Translations under genes and position numbers: made by a program
In this document: positions 24,252-33,354 of the stretch, in pieces
Position numbering within the stretch: the stretch's first letter is position 1
How the letters are laid out: every line of letters begins with the position of its first letter
Notes under the pieces: model-generated
Databases searched by the model: none
Told to the model about the DNA's origin: nothing
What the model saw: only the letters and a program-made list of their open reading frames with translations
Assembly (NCBI RefSeq): GCF_014396785.1
Contig: NZ_CP060718.1
Coordinates: forward strand, 578,501-642,500
Length of the DNA: 64,000 nucleotides
Direction: 5' to 3'
DNA from: Sphingomonas lutea
GTDB lineage: Bacteria > Pseudomonadota > Alphaproteobacteria > Sphingomonadales > Sphingomonadaceae

Positions 24252-26111
24252 ATGAAGCTTGCCGGCTCTCTTATCATCTCCGTCTCCCTTCTCGCGCTGT
24301 CCGCATGCGCGACCACCTCGGCCGAATCGGTTGTACCGGTTGCCGCCGCGGAGCCGGTGCCGGTTGTGCCGGTGGAGCCCGCGGCGCCGACGGTCAGCGC
24401 ACATGACCGGCTGTTCCAGCTGTTCAAGGATAGCGACGAGGACAATCTGCGTCGCAACCCGATCGGCGCGCTGTTCCGCGGCGACCAGCGCTATGCCGAT
24501 CGCCTCGGCGACTTCATGACCGACGAATATTATGCGGGCGAGCGCGCCGCGGCGGAAAAGGAGCTGGCGGCGCTTCACGCGATCCCGCGGACCGAGCTCA
24601 ACGAAACCGACCAGCTCGCCTATGACGTGTTCGAATATAATACGAAGGACACTTTGCGCGGGCTTCAGCCCGACATGCTGGCATTGACCGCGCCGCGACC
24701 GCTCAACCACTTCTTCGGTTTCCACACCTTCTACCCGACGCTGGCGAGCGGAAAGGGCGCGGCGCCGTTCAAGACGGTCGCCGATTACGACAACAATCTG
24801 AAGCGGCATCGCGAGTTCATCACACTGCTCGACCGCGCCATCGGCCGCTTCAAGCAGGGCCAGCAGACCGGCGTCGTCGAGACCAAGATGACCGTCCGCA
24901 ACATGATCGAGCAGCTCGACAACCAACTGAAGATGAAGGTGACGGATTCGCCGTATTACGGACCGATCAAGCAATTCCCGGACAGCATCTCCGCCGCCGA
25001 TCGGGCGCGGCTGACCGCGGAGTATCGCGACATCATCGCCAACGGGTTGTTCCCGGCGCTCACCCGGCTGCGTGACTATTTCAAGAACGACTATCTAAAG
25101 TCGGCGCGCGACGGCGACGGACTGATGTACATGACCGGCGGCGACAAGCTCTACCGCTACAATCTCGAATCGACGACGACCCTCCCGCTCAGCCCCGACG
25201 AGATCCACAATCTGGGGCTGCAGGAAGTGGCGCGGATCACGACCGAGATGGAAAAGGTGCGCCAGGAGGTCGGGTTCAAGGGGAACCTGCAGCAGTTCTT
25301 CGAACACCTGCGCACGGACCCCAAATACAAGATGAAGAGCCGCGAGGCGCTGACGCAGGGCTATTACGACATCGGCAAGAAGGTCGATGCCCTATTGCCG
25401 CAATATTTCTCGACCATTCCCAGGGCGAAGCTGGAAATTCGCCCGTACGAGCCGTTCCGCGAGAAGTTCGAGGCGGGTGGATCGTACAGCAACGGGACAC
25501 CCGACGGCAGTCGCCCGGGCATCTTCTATTTCAATGCCTACGACCTGCCGTCGCGCACCACGCCAGGCATGACGACGCTTTACCTCCACGAAGGGTCGCC
25601 GGGGCACCATTTCCAGATCATGCTGGCGCAGGAGAATGAGGCGCTGCCATCGTTCATGCGCTTTGGCGGGCAGACGGTCTTTTCCGAAGGCTGGGCGCTT
25701 TATGCCGAGACGCTGGGCTATGACATGGGCTTTTATGCCGATCCCATCCAGCGGATGGGGACGCTTGACGATGAAATGCTGCGTGCAATGCGGCTTGTCG
25801 TCGACACCGGAATCCACGCCAAGGGTTGGACGCGCGACCAAGCGATCAAGTACATGCTCGACAATTCGAGCATGGGGAAAACCGACGCCACCGCCGAGGT
25901 CGAGCGCTATATCGCCATCCCGAGCCAGGCGACGGCGTACAAGATCGGCGCGCTGACCATTCAGCGGCTGCGCAAGAAAGCCGAGGCCGAACTCGGGCCA
26001 AAATTCGACATCCGCGAATTCCACGCGCAGGTACTGATGACCGGCGGCCTGCCGATGACCATCCTGGAACAGAAGATCGACCGCTGGATCGCCGCCAAGA
26101 AGGCAGCATAA
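24252..26111 (+). CDS. DUF885 family secreted lipoprotein, putative metallopeptidase (copy 1)
   Basis: This 619-residue lipoprotein has lipobox LSAC with Cys19 and a Pro/Val-rich linker. A large helical DUF885 domain follows. Zinc-site-like motifs are YLHEGSPGHHFQIM near residue 450 and SEGWALYAETLG near 480. DUF885 proteins are thought to be metalloproteases with an HExxxGHH-type site, but substrates are not established. The gene starts at ATG 24252 with an AAAGG upstream. The paralogue at 26134 follows after 22 bases, so the two are probably co-transcribed. Confidence 0.85.
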   Translation: MKLAGSLIISVSLLALSACATTSAESVVPVAAAEPVPVVPVEPAAPTVSAHDRLFQLFKDSDEDNLRRNPIGALFRGDQRYADRLGDFMTDEYYAGERAAAEKELAALHAIPRTELNETDQLAYDVFEYNTKDTLRGLQPDMLALTAPRPLNHFFGFHTFYPTLASGKGAAPFKTVADYDNNLKRHREFITLLDRAIGRFKQGQQTGVVETKMTVRNMIEQLDNQLKMKVTDSPYYGPIKQFPDSISAADRARLTAEYRDIIANGLFPALTRLRDYFKNDYLKSARDGDGLMYMTGGDKLYRYNLESTTTLPLSPDEIHNLGLQEVARITTEMEKVRQEVGFKGNLQQFFEHLRTDPKYKMKSREALTQGYYDIGKKVDALLPQYFSTIPRAKLEIRPYEPFREKFEAGGSYSNGTPDGSRPGIFYFNAYDLPSRTTPGMTTLYLHEGSPGHHFQIMLAQENEALPSFMRFGGQTVFSEGWALYAETLGYDMGFYADPIQRMGTLDDEMLRAMRLVVDTGIHAKGWTRDQAIKYMLDNSSMGKTDATAEVERYIAIPSQATAYKIGALTIQRLRKKAEAELGPKFDIREFHAQVLMTGGLPMTILEQKIDRWIAAKKAA

Positions 26112-26133
26112 GCTGAATGACGAGGGGAACGAC

Positions 26134-27936
26134 GTGAAGAGGATTGCCATCGCGCTCATGGGCGCCGCCGCCGTGCTGACCCCGGCGATCATCGCTGCGC
26201 CCGTGGCGGCGCGGGCGCCGACGCCGTCCAAGGCGCTCGCCGACCTGTTCGCGGCCAGCGACGCCGGCGAGCTGAGGCGCAACCCGATCTCTCAACTTGC
26301 GCGCGGCGATACGAGCAACGCGGGCAAGATCGGCAATCCCTTGTCCGACGCTTATTATGCGGCGGAGCGCGCGGCGGCCGAGGAGGAGCTGGCCGCGCTG
26401 GCGCGGATCGACCGCACCAAGCTGACGGCCGACGAGCAGATTTCGTACGATGTGTTCAAGTGGCAGCGCGAGATGGACCTTAAGGGTCTGCAGCCCGATA
26501 TGCTGGCGCTGACCGCGGTCCGCCCGATCGACCATTTCAACGGCTTTCATACCTTCATGGCGGAGTTGAGCAGCGGGCAAAGCGTCGCGCCGTACAAGAC
26601 AACCAAGGATTATCGCGACGGCCTCAGCCGCTTCGACGATTTCGTCGCCATTTCCGACACCGCGATCGCGCGCATGCGCGAGGGCATGAAGACCGGCGTG
26701 GTCCAGCCCAAGCTGATCGTGACCAATAGTGTCGAGCAACTCGACCAGATGCTTGGCGCCCCGATCGAGGACAGCGCCTTTTACCAGCCGCTCAAAACTT
26801 TTCCCGCGAGCGTCCCGGCGGCCGAGCAGGCGCGGCTGCGCACCGCCTATCGGCAGGCGATCTCGACTAAGCTGTTCCCCGCGCTCAAGCGACTGCGCGA
26901 CTTCATGGCCGGTGAATATCTCGCTGCGGCGCGCGACAGCGTCGGCCTGCGGGACATGAAGGGCGGAGCGGAGCTGTACCGCTACCGCGCTGCGGTCAGC
27001 ACCACGACCGACCTGACGCCCGAGCAGATCCATCAGATCGGGCTCGACGAAGTGAAACGCCTGCATGGCGAGATGGAGAAGGTGAAGTCCGAGGTCGGCT
27101 TCACCGGGACGCTCCCCCAATTCTTCGAGCACATCCGCACCGATCCGAAATTCAAACCGGCATCGCGCGAGTGGCTGCAACAGGAATATGTGCGCATCGG
27201 CAAGCGCGTCGAGCCGAACCTGCCCAAGCTGTTTTCGACAATTCCCAAGGCGCCGCTGGAGATCCGCCCGGTTCCGGCGCTGACCGAAAAAGGCGCGGCG
27301 CGCGGGTCGTACCAGCGCGGAACGCCCGATGGTTCGCGGCCGGGTGTCTTCTACTTCAACGCCTACGATTTGCCGTCACGGACGACGCCGTCGATGGAAA
27401 CGCTGTACCTGCACGAAGGCGCGCCGGGGCACCATTTCCAGCTGAGCCTGGCGCAGGAGAACACCAAGCTTCCGAACTTCCAGCGCTTCGGCGGGATCAC
27501 GGCATTCAGCGAGGGCTGGGGCCTCTATGCGGAAACCCTGGGCCGCGAGCTCGGCGTCTACACCGACCCCTACCAATATTTCGGCTACCTGGATTCGCAG
27601 CTGTTTCGCGCGATCCGGCTGGTGGTCGACACCGGCATCCACGCCAAGGGTTGGACGCGCGATCAGACGATCCAGTACATTCTCGACAACAGTTCGCGCG
27701 GGCGCAGCAATGCGACGGCGGAAACCGAGCGCTACATTGCCATCCCCGGCCAGGCCTTGTCGTACAAGATCGGGCAGATGAAGATCAGCGAGTTGCGCGC
27801 ACGCGCCGAGCGCGAGCTTGGCCCGAAGTTCGACATCCGCGACTTCCACGCGCAGGTGCTACTCAGCGGATCGCTGCCGATGGCGGTGCTGGAAGCCAAG
27901 ATCGATCGCTGGATCGCAGCGAAGAAGGCGGCTTAA
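26134..27936 (+). CDS. DUF885 family secreted protein, putative metallopeptidase (copy 2)
   Basis: This 600-residue DUF885 protein is a tandem paralogue of the preceding gene. Shared stretches include FYFNAYDLPSRTTP, LHEGAPGHHFQLSLAQEN, SEGWGLYAETLGRELG and VVDTGIHAKGWTRDQ. It has a cleavable signal peptide (ALMGAAAVLTPAIIAAPVAA) instead of a lipobox, so the pair differ in anchoring. It starts at GTG 26134 with GAGGGG 6 bases upstream. Its 3' end overlaps the convergent Lrp-family gene by 4 bases. Probable periplasmic peptidase; substrate unknown. Confidence 0.85.
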   Translation: MKRIAIALMGAAAVLTPAIIAAPVAARAPTPSKALADLFAASDAGELRRNPISQLARGDTSNAGKIGNPLSDAYYAAERAAAEEELAALARIDRTKLTADEQISYDVFKWQREMDLKGLQPDMLALTAVRPIDHFNGFHTFMAELSSGQSVAPYKTTKDYRDGLSRFDDFVAISDTAIARMREGMKTGVVQPKLIVTNSVEQLDQMLGAPIEDSAFYQPLKTFPASVPAAEQARLRTAYRQAISTKLFPALKRLRDFMAGEYLAAARDSVGLRDMKGGAELYRYRAAVSTTTDLTPEQIHQIGLDEVKRLHGEMEKVKSEVGFTGTLPQFFEHIRTDPKFKPASREWLQQEYVRIGKRVEPNLPKLFSTIPKAPLEIRPVPALTEKGAARGSYQRGTPDGSRPGVFYFNAYDLPSRTTPSMETLYLHEGAPGHHFQLSLAQENTKLPNFQRFGGITAFSEGWGLYAETLGRELGVYTDPYQYFGYLDSQLFRAIRLVVDTGIHAKGWTRDQTIQYILDNSSRGRSNATAETERYIAIPGQALSYKIGQMKISELRARAERELGPKFDIRDFHAQVLLSGSLPMAVLEAKIDRWIAAKKAA

Positions 27937-28400
27937 CCCCCCGCCAGGCGGATGAACGGCGCGAACTTGAAGTCGCGCTTGACGAAACTCGTCTCATAGC
28001 GGCGAACCGTCGGATCGGCGGCGATGATCTCTTCGGCCAGCGCGTTGAAGGCCGCCATGTGCGGGCAATCGACCAGCACCAAAAGGTCGAGCGCGCCGGT
28101 GATCTCGTAGACGAACTGTACCTGTTCTTCCGCAATCAGCCGGTTGAGTAGCGCCGCCTTGCCCTGCTTATCGGCATGCTCATTGAGGACGATCGTGACG
28201 ATTGCGCGCAGCCGCGTTTCTGCCAAGCGCGGAGACAGCAAGGCAATGCCGCCCGCGATCCAGCCCTCCGCCCGAAGGCGCCGGAGGCGCCGGGCGATCG
28301 CAGATGGCGACAGCGAAACTTTCTCCGCCAGGCGCTCGGCAGTTTGTTCGTTGTCGCGCTGCAGTTGATCGAGAAGCTGCAGGTCGAATTCGTCAAGCAT
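27933..28400 (-). CDS. Lrp/AsnC family transcriptional regulator
   Basis: This 155-residue regulator starts MLDEFDLQLLDQLQRDNEQT. A winged-helix DNA-binding domain with the HTH TAERLAEKVSLSPSAIARRL follows, then a C-terminal RAM/ligand domain (about 70-150; VQFVYEITGALDLLVLVDCP). I chose ATG 28398-28400 because it matches the usual Lrp N-terminus. Such proteins sense amino acids and often control neighbouring transport or peptide-degradation genes. Convergence with the DUF885 pair is suggestive only. Confidence 0.9.
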   Translation of the reverse strand: MLDEFDLQLLDQLQRDNEQTAERLAEKVSLSPSAIARRLRRLRAEGWIAGGIALLSPRLAETRLRAIVTIVLNEHADKQGKAALLNRLIAEEQVQFVYEITGALDLLVLVDCPHMAAFNALAEEIIAADPTVRRYETSFVKRDFKFAPFIRLAGG

Positions 28401-28643
28401 CCCACAGCGGTGCCAAAATTTGGCACGCCGTGCACGACAATTGCGCACATATGTCGACCTCTGACGCTATCCTGAGCGTCACACGGGACCCGGAATTCGC
28501 GATGCCTACTCTTGTCATGCTGCACGCGCCGGGGCCGCGCACCCCTTCGGGATCCGACCCAACCGGCGGGCCCAATGACCCCGCCACTTTGCCTCATGAA
28601 ACCCGCATCTGACCAATCGCGCTCACTCATCCGGAGGTACAAG

Positions 28644-28985
28644 ATGACAAAAGTGATTCCCGTGATGGCCTTCTCGCTGGCCTTGGCGACGGCGCCCGCG
28701 TTGTCGACCGCGCAGCCATCCCCGAAGGCTGGCATCGGCGTTGCGTTCCAGACGCAGAACAAAAAGATCAAGGTGGCGGAGGTCATGCCGGGCGCGTCGG
28801 GCGCTTTGATGGGCATCCAGGCGGGCGACGTCATCACCCACGCCGGCGGCAAGCCGATGAGCTCGCAAACGCGGCTGACGGCCTATTTCTCGTCACTCAA
28901 GGTTGGCGACCCCGTTGTCCTGACAGTCAAACGCAAGGGCCAAAGCCTGGAGCTTAAAGGGACCGCCATCGCGCGGACCTGGTAG
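28644..28985 (+). CDS. Small secreted PDZ-domain protein
   Basis: This 113-residue protein has a signal peptide (MTKVIPVMAFSLALATAPAL to STAQP) followed by a single PDZ domain. The domain features are KVAEVMPGASGALMGIQAGD, VITHAGGKPM and VGDPVVLTVKRKGQ. No protease domain is attached, so it may be a periplasmic peptide-binding adaptor. A GGAGG precedes the ATG by about 6 bases. It stands alone between the Lrp regulator (divergent) and the convergent C13-family gene. Confidence 0.85.
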   Translation: MTKVIPVMAFSLALATAPALSTAQPSPKAGIGVAFQTQNKKIKVAEVMPGASGALMGIQAGDVITHAGGKPMSSQTRLTAYFSSLKVGDPVVLTVKRKGQSLELKGTAIARTW

Positions 28986-28994
28986 CAACGACGT

Positions 28995-30317
28995 TCACTG
29001 CCCCGATCGTGGGGCGGTCCACAGCGCCTGCATGTTCTTGCCCACCCACAACTGCGGCTGAGACTGCGTGTGTTTGTCCGCCGCTTCCCATCGGGCGACG
29101 GTACGACGTGCGGCGGCGAACGCATCGGCGAGTGATGCGCCTGTTGCGAGCGGGCCCCTCAGCAGAGCTTCTCCGAAAAACGTCAGCTCGCGGTCATCGG
29201 AACAGCCGAACGAGGTGCGGTCGGCACGCGCTGCGGTGACGACGATTGTGTCGTCGCTCGCCAGCGGCTTGATCCAGCTTCCGGCGTAGCAGGCCGAGAC
29301 GATGATGATTCGGCGGCGAATGCCGGCCTTGGCGAGCGCCCTCGCAAGCGAGCTGGCGCCGATCGCCTCGAGGTCGGTGTAATCGGGCAGGTCGGTCTGG
29401 AGCTCGGCCTGCCGACTGCCATGTGCGGTCAGATAAATGACGACGACATCGCGATCGTCCGCGCGTCGTCCGACCTCTTCGAGCACCGCACCAAGGTTGG
29501 TGTTGTTGGCAAGCGGCGTCCGCCGAAGGCTTGCTTCATCGTTTGCCAGGACGATCGTGCGCTGGCCCGCATCGAAGCTGCGCGCGAGCACGTCTTGGGC
29601 TATCCGCGCCTCGCGCCCAAACAGGTCCTGCGATCCCCCAGCGCCAACCGTGACGACGAACGCTTCCGCCGCGGCCGATGCTTCCGGGAGTCGGCCGAGA
29701 GCCGCTTCGACAAGACGCGGCTGCGCACTCCACAGCCGCTCCTCGTCGATGTCCGGGATCTCCATGTCTGTCTCTTGAGAAGAGGCCGTCGCGCGCTGCG
29801 CGCTGAAGCGGGCAAAATCCTCGTCGAACATGGAGAGCGCCGTCCAGATGAACAGCACCGACAATGACGCTGCCGCCGCGGCCCACCGCCGACGCCTGGA
29901 CACGGCATGTGTGGCAAGGATGCTGATGACGACGCGCGCGATGATGGCGAGAAGAAGCACGCCGGCGAGCGCGAGCACCCACGACGTAAACTCGGCGCTT
30001 GCCCCTGCGACCGCCTGAACCGCCAAGCTGAACAGGCCGAACAGGAACCAGAGTGAAAGCAACGTGCCGGCGATTGGCAGAACGGCATCGCGGGCGCGGC
30101 CAAAAGCGGCGGCGACGAACGCTGCGAGCACCGGCATCGATGCGAAGAACAGCACCGACGACACATATCGCCAGCCATTCTCATAGTCCGGAAAGAGGAG
30201 CTGATTGACAATGTCGACCAGCGTCGTCGCCGCCCACAACGCCGCGATGACGCCCGGACGTTCGAGATGCGCCGAGATGCGCGAAAGGGTCGTCGTTCCG
30301 GGTTCGGTAGCACTCAT
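28995..30317 (-). CDS. Membrane-anchored C13 (legumain/caspase-like) peptidase family protein
   Basis: This 440-residue protein has about four N-terminal membrane helices (residues 25-185; for example SSVLFFASMPVLAAFVAAAF and SWVLALAGVLLLAIIARVVI) and a C-terminal cysteine-peptidase domain. The catalytic pair is visible as VVVIYLTAHGSRQ (His) near residue 305 and RIIIVSACYAGSWIKPL (Cys) near 350, the C13/clan CD pattern. VTAARADRTSFGCSD follows, typical for the family. Clan CD enzymes include legumain and caspases; bacterial substrates are mostly unknown. The tail WVGKNMQALWTAP is short. It stands alone on the minus strand. Confidence 0.85.
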   Translation of the reverse strand: MSATEPGTTTLSRISAHLERPGVIAALWAATTLVDIVNQLLFPDYENGWRYVSSVLFFASMPVLAAFVAAAFGRARDAVLPIAGTLLSLWFLFGLFSLAVQAVAGASAEFTSWVLALAGVLLLAIIARVVISILATHAVSRRRRWAAAAASLSVLFIWTALSMFDEDFARFSAQRATASSQETDMEIPDIDEERLWSAQPRLVEAALGRLPEASAAAEAFVVTVGAGGSQDLFGREARIAQDVLARSFDAGQRTIVLANDEASLRRTPLANNTNLGAVLEEVGRRADDRDVVVIYLTAHGSRQAELQTDLPDYTDLEAIGASSLARALAKAGIRRRIIIVSACYAGSWIKPLASDDTIVVTAARADRTSFGCSDDRELTFFGEALLRGPLATGASLADAFAAARRTVARWEAADKHTQSQPQLWVGKNMQALWTAPRSGQ

Positions 30318-30360
30318 GCGAAAGGCTTATCGCACATCGCCTTGCGAAGGGGTTACCCGC

Positions 30361-31944
30361 CTAGGCGGCGGCAAGGGCCTCAGCGATCAGCTTGCGGCTG
30401 TTGTCGATGCCGTAGAGCGCGATGAAGCTGCCCATGCGCGGGCCTTGGGAGGATCCGAGCAGGGTTTCGTAGAGGACGCCGAACCAGTCGCGCAGCCGTT
30501 CCTTGCCGTAGTGCGTCTTGCCGATTTCGAACACGCGGTTCTGGATCTCGTCGCCGGGGGTGGCGGGATCGAGCGCGGCAAGCTCGGCGTCGAGATCGCG
30601 TAGTGCGTCAGCTTCCTCCGCCGTCGGCGCGCGGCGCTTGAGCGTCGGCGCGACGAAATCGCGCGCATAATTGACCGCGAGGCCGATCAGTTCGTCGAGT
30701 TCGGGGTCGCTTTCCGGCGACGTGCCCGGGGCGTAGCGATGGACGAATTTCCACACCGTTTCGCGGTCGGCGCAGCCGGGCAGGCTGACGAGATTGAGCA
30801 GCAGGCCGTAGGTCAGCGGAAGCTTTTCCGCCGGAACCTTGCCGCCGTGGATGTGGTGCACCGGGTTGCCGAGCTTCTGGTCGATCGGCTGGTCGGCGTA
30901 GCGGTCGCGAAACTGCCAATATTCATCAACCGCGCGCGGGATCACGCCAAGGTGCAGGTTCTTCGCCTTCTTCGGCTCGCGATAGATGAAGAAAGCGAGG
31001 CTGGGTTCGCTGCCGTAGGCCAACCACTGGTCGAGGGTGAGGCCGTTCCCCTTGGACTTGGAGATCTTCTCGCCATTTTCGTCGAGGAAGAGCTCATAGT
31101 TGAAGCCTTCGGGCGGGCGACCGCCGAGGATGCGCGCGATCTTGCCCGACTGGATCACCCCGTCGATGTGGTCCTTGCCCGACATTTCATAATCCACGCC
31201 GAGCGCGACCCAGCGCGCCGCCCAGTCGACCTTCCACTGCAGCTTGGCCTTGCCGCCGAGCGCGGACTGCTCGACCACCGTGCCGTCCTCGTCGGTGAAG
31301 CGGATCGTGCCGGCGTTGGCATCGGCGACCTCGACCGGCCCCTGGAGCACGCGCCCCGAGGTCGGCGACACCGGCAGGACGGGTGAGTAGGTCTGGCGGC
31401 GCTCCTCGCGCAGCGTGGGGAGCATCACGCCCATCACCCCGTCCCAATTGCGCAGCACCTGGCGGACGACCTCGTCGAAGCGGCCGCTGGCGTAGCAATC
31501 GGTTGACGAGAAGAATTCGTAATCGAAACCGAAGCGATCGAGGAAGCGGCGCAGCATCGCATTATTGTGATGGGCGAAGCTGTCGTGTGTGCCGAACGGG
31601 TCGGGCACCTGCGTCAGCGGCTTGCCCAGATGTTCGGCCAGCATGTCCTGCTGCGGCACGTTGTCGGGGACCTTGCGCATGCCGTCCATGTCGTCGCTGA
31701 ACGCGATCAGCCGGGTTGGCGCGCCGCCTGTCAATTCGACATAAGCCTGGCGGACGAAGGTCGTGCGCGCGACTTCGTTGAACGTGCCGATATGCGGCAG
31801 GCCCGATGGGCCGTACCCGGTTTCGAAGACCATCGGCTCGCCGCCGGGCTTGCCGTCGGGCCAACGCTTCAGCAGCTTGCGCGCTTCCTCGTACGGCCAG
31901 GCCTTGGACACGCGTGCGGCGGCGCGAAGATTGTCGTCGGTCAT
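30361..31944 (-). CDS. lysK: Lysine--tRNA ligase, class I
   Basis: This 527-residue class I lysyl-tRNA synthetase is the archaeal-type enzyme that many alphaproteobacteria use instead of class II LysRS. Seen: an HIGH-type motif in GPSGLPHIGTFNEVARTTFV, the KMSKS-type motif ENGEKISKSKGNGL near residue 280, and GKDHIDGVIQSGKIARILGG just before it. It charges tRNA-Lys in the cytoplasm. The chosen start is ATG 31942-31944 (MTDDNLRAAA); an ATG four codons upstream is also possible. It is divergent from the serpin gene. Confidence 0.95.
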   Translation of the reverse strand: MTDDNLRAAARVSKAWPYEEARKLLKRWPDGKPGGEPMVFETGYGPSGLPHIGTFNEVARTTFVRQAYVELTGGAPTRLIAFSDDMDGMRKVPDNVPQQDMLAEHLGKPLTQVPDPFGTHDSFAHHNNAMLRRFLDRFGFDYEFFSSTDCYASGRFDEVVRQVLRNWDGVMGVMLPTLREERRQTYSPVLPVSPTSGRVLQGPVEVADANAGTIRFTDEDGTVVEQSALGGKAKLQWKVDWAARWVALGVDYEMSGKDHIDGVIQSGKIARILGGRPPEGFNYELFLDENGEKISKSKGNGLTLDQWLAYGSEPSLAFFIYREPKKAKNLHLGVIPRAVDEYWQFRDRYADQPIDQKLGNPVHHIHGGKVPAEKLPLTYGLLLNLVSLPGCADRETVWKFVHRYAPGTSPESDPELDELIGLAVNYARDFVAPTLKRRAPTAEEADALRDLDAELAALDPATPGDEIQNRVFEIGKTHYGKERLRDWFGVLYETLLGSSQGPRMGSFIALYGIDNSRKLIAEALAAA

Positions 31945-32042
31945 TGCGTGCCGCATGTCGGCTTTGTGCGGGAGAGGCAAGGCCGTGCACTTTTGGTTTA
32001 CGTTGCGCGGGCTAAATGGTGCGAAACGGAAGGGGCCGAGTG

Positions 32043-33314
32043 ATGCGTGTTCTCTTGATCCTCGCGGCCCTGGTTGCCGCTCCACTGGCGGCACAAGAAG
32101 ACGAGCCGAAGCCCAATCCCAAGGAAGCGTTCGTTCTCGCCGAGATTGGCGATGATGGCGCTGCGGTTGTCGCTGGACTGAATCGATTCGGTCTCGATCT
32201 TTACGCCCAGGTTCGTGGTGAAACCGGGGACTTGGCTATTTCGCCGGCGAGCGCCGCGACCGCGTTCGGGCTGGCCTATGCCGGGGCGAACGGCGCGACC
32301 GAGGCCGAGATTGCGCGTGTGCTCCATTTTCCGGCGGTCAGCGATTTCCACGGCACGCTCGGCGGCTTGCTGAAATCGATGGAGCTTAAGCAGAATGGGC
32401 GGACCCTGGCTGTCAACAATGCGCTGTGGCTGCAGCACGGACTGAAGCTGCGCCCTGAATATGTGTCCCTGGTCGCCAAGAATTATGGCGCGGGCCTGCA
32501 ATGGGTCGATTACCGCAAGGATCGCGAGGCGGCGCGGCTGCGCGTCAATGCCTGGGTCGAAAGCAAGACCAACAACCGTATCCGCGGCCTTCTCCAGCCG
32601 GCCAACGTGCCCAAGGACACGCGCTCGATCCTCGTCAACACCATCTACTTCAAAGCCGATTGGCACGAGCCGTTCGATGCTCGCGCCACCAAGCCGGGCG
32701 ACTTCACCCTGGGCGCGGGAGGCAAAATCAAACTCCCGCTGATGCATCGAAAACTGCGGATTCCATACGTCGCGGCCGATGGCGCGAAGGCGGTCGCCTT
32801 GCCTTATCGCGGCGGCGAGACCGAAATGGTCTTGCTGTTGCCGGATAAGGCGGACGGCCTCGCCGCCTTGGAACGCCGACTGACGGCCGATGCCCTCGCC
32901 GGGTGGACGGCGAAGCTCCGCGCGTCGCGCGACGAGGTGATGGTAACGCTACCCAAATTTCGGATCCAAAAGCGGATAGAACTTGTCGAGCCGCTGCGAA
33001 ACCTCGGCATGCACATTGCTCTTTCGGACGCCAGCGATTTTTCCAAGATGAAGGTCGTCGATCCCGCGAGCCGCGACCGCGAAGACTGGAATTTCAAGAT
33101 CGGGGCGGTGGTCCAGCAGGTCTTCGTCGAGGTGGAGGAAAAAGGCACCGAGGCCGCGGCGGCGACGGCGGTCGTGCAGGTGGTGGTGACCGGCGCCCGC
33201 GTCTCGCGCGAACCCAAGGTCTTCACGGCCGACCATCCGTTCTTGTTCCTGATCCGCGACCGGCGCACCAATGCCGTCCTGTTTGTTGGGCGATACACCG
33301 GCGAGGGCGCGTAA
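32043..33314 (+). CDS. Secreted serpin (serine protease inhibitor)
   Basis: This 423-residue serpin has a signal peptide (MRVLLILAALVAAPLAAQ). Core motifs are GDLAISPASAATAFGLAYAG, VNTIYFKADWHEPF and the C-terminal HPFLFLIRDRRTNAVLFVGR. The hinge of the reactive loop (VEEKGTEAAAATAVV, about residues 364-378) is fully canonical with small residues at P12-P9, so it should insert and inhibit. Counting 17 residues from the hinge Glu366 puts Val382 at P1 and Thr383 at P1', suggesting an elastase-like target. Bacterial serpins are uncommon. Export to the periplasm or outside is likely. Confidence 0.92.
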   Translation: MRVLLILAALVAAPLAAQEDEPKPNPKEAFVLAEIGDDGAAVVAGLNRFGLDLYAQVRGETGDLAISPASAATAFGLAYAGANGATEAEIARVLHFPAVSDFHGTLGGLLKSMELKQNGRTLAVNNALWLQHGLKLRPEYVSLVAKNYGAGLQWVDYRKDREAARLRVNAWVESKTNNRIRGLLQPANVPKDTRSILVNTIYFKADWHEPFDARATKPGDFTLGAGGKIKLPLMHRKLRIPYVAADGAKAVALPYRGGETEMVLLLPDKADGLAALERRLTADALAGWTAKLRASRDEVMVTLPKFRIQKRIELVEPLRNLGMHIALSDASDFSKMKVVDPASRDREDWNFKIGAVVQQVFVEVEEKGTEAAAATAVVQVVVTGARVSREPKVFTADHPFLFLIRDRRTNAVLFVGRYTGEGA

Positions 33315-33354
33315 CGCCCGTTGCCCTTTCGTTCTCGCACCTTAGGGTGTGCGA

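Noticed and set aside
25846..27180. Minus-strand 444-codon open frame
   Set aside because: Antisense to the DUF885 pair. The composition is Arg/His/Gly-rich with no domain.
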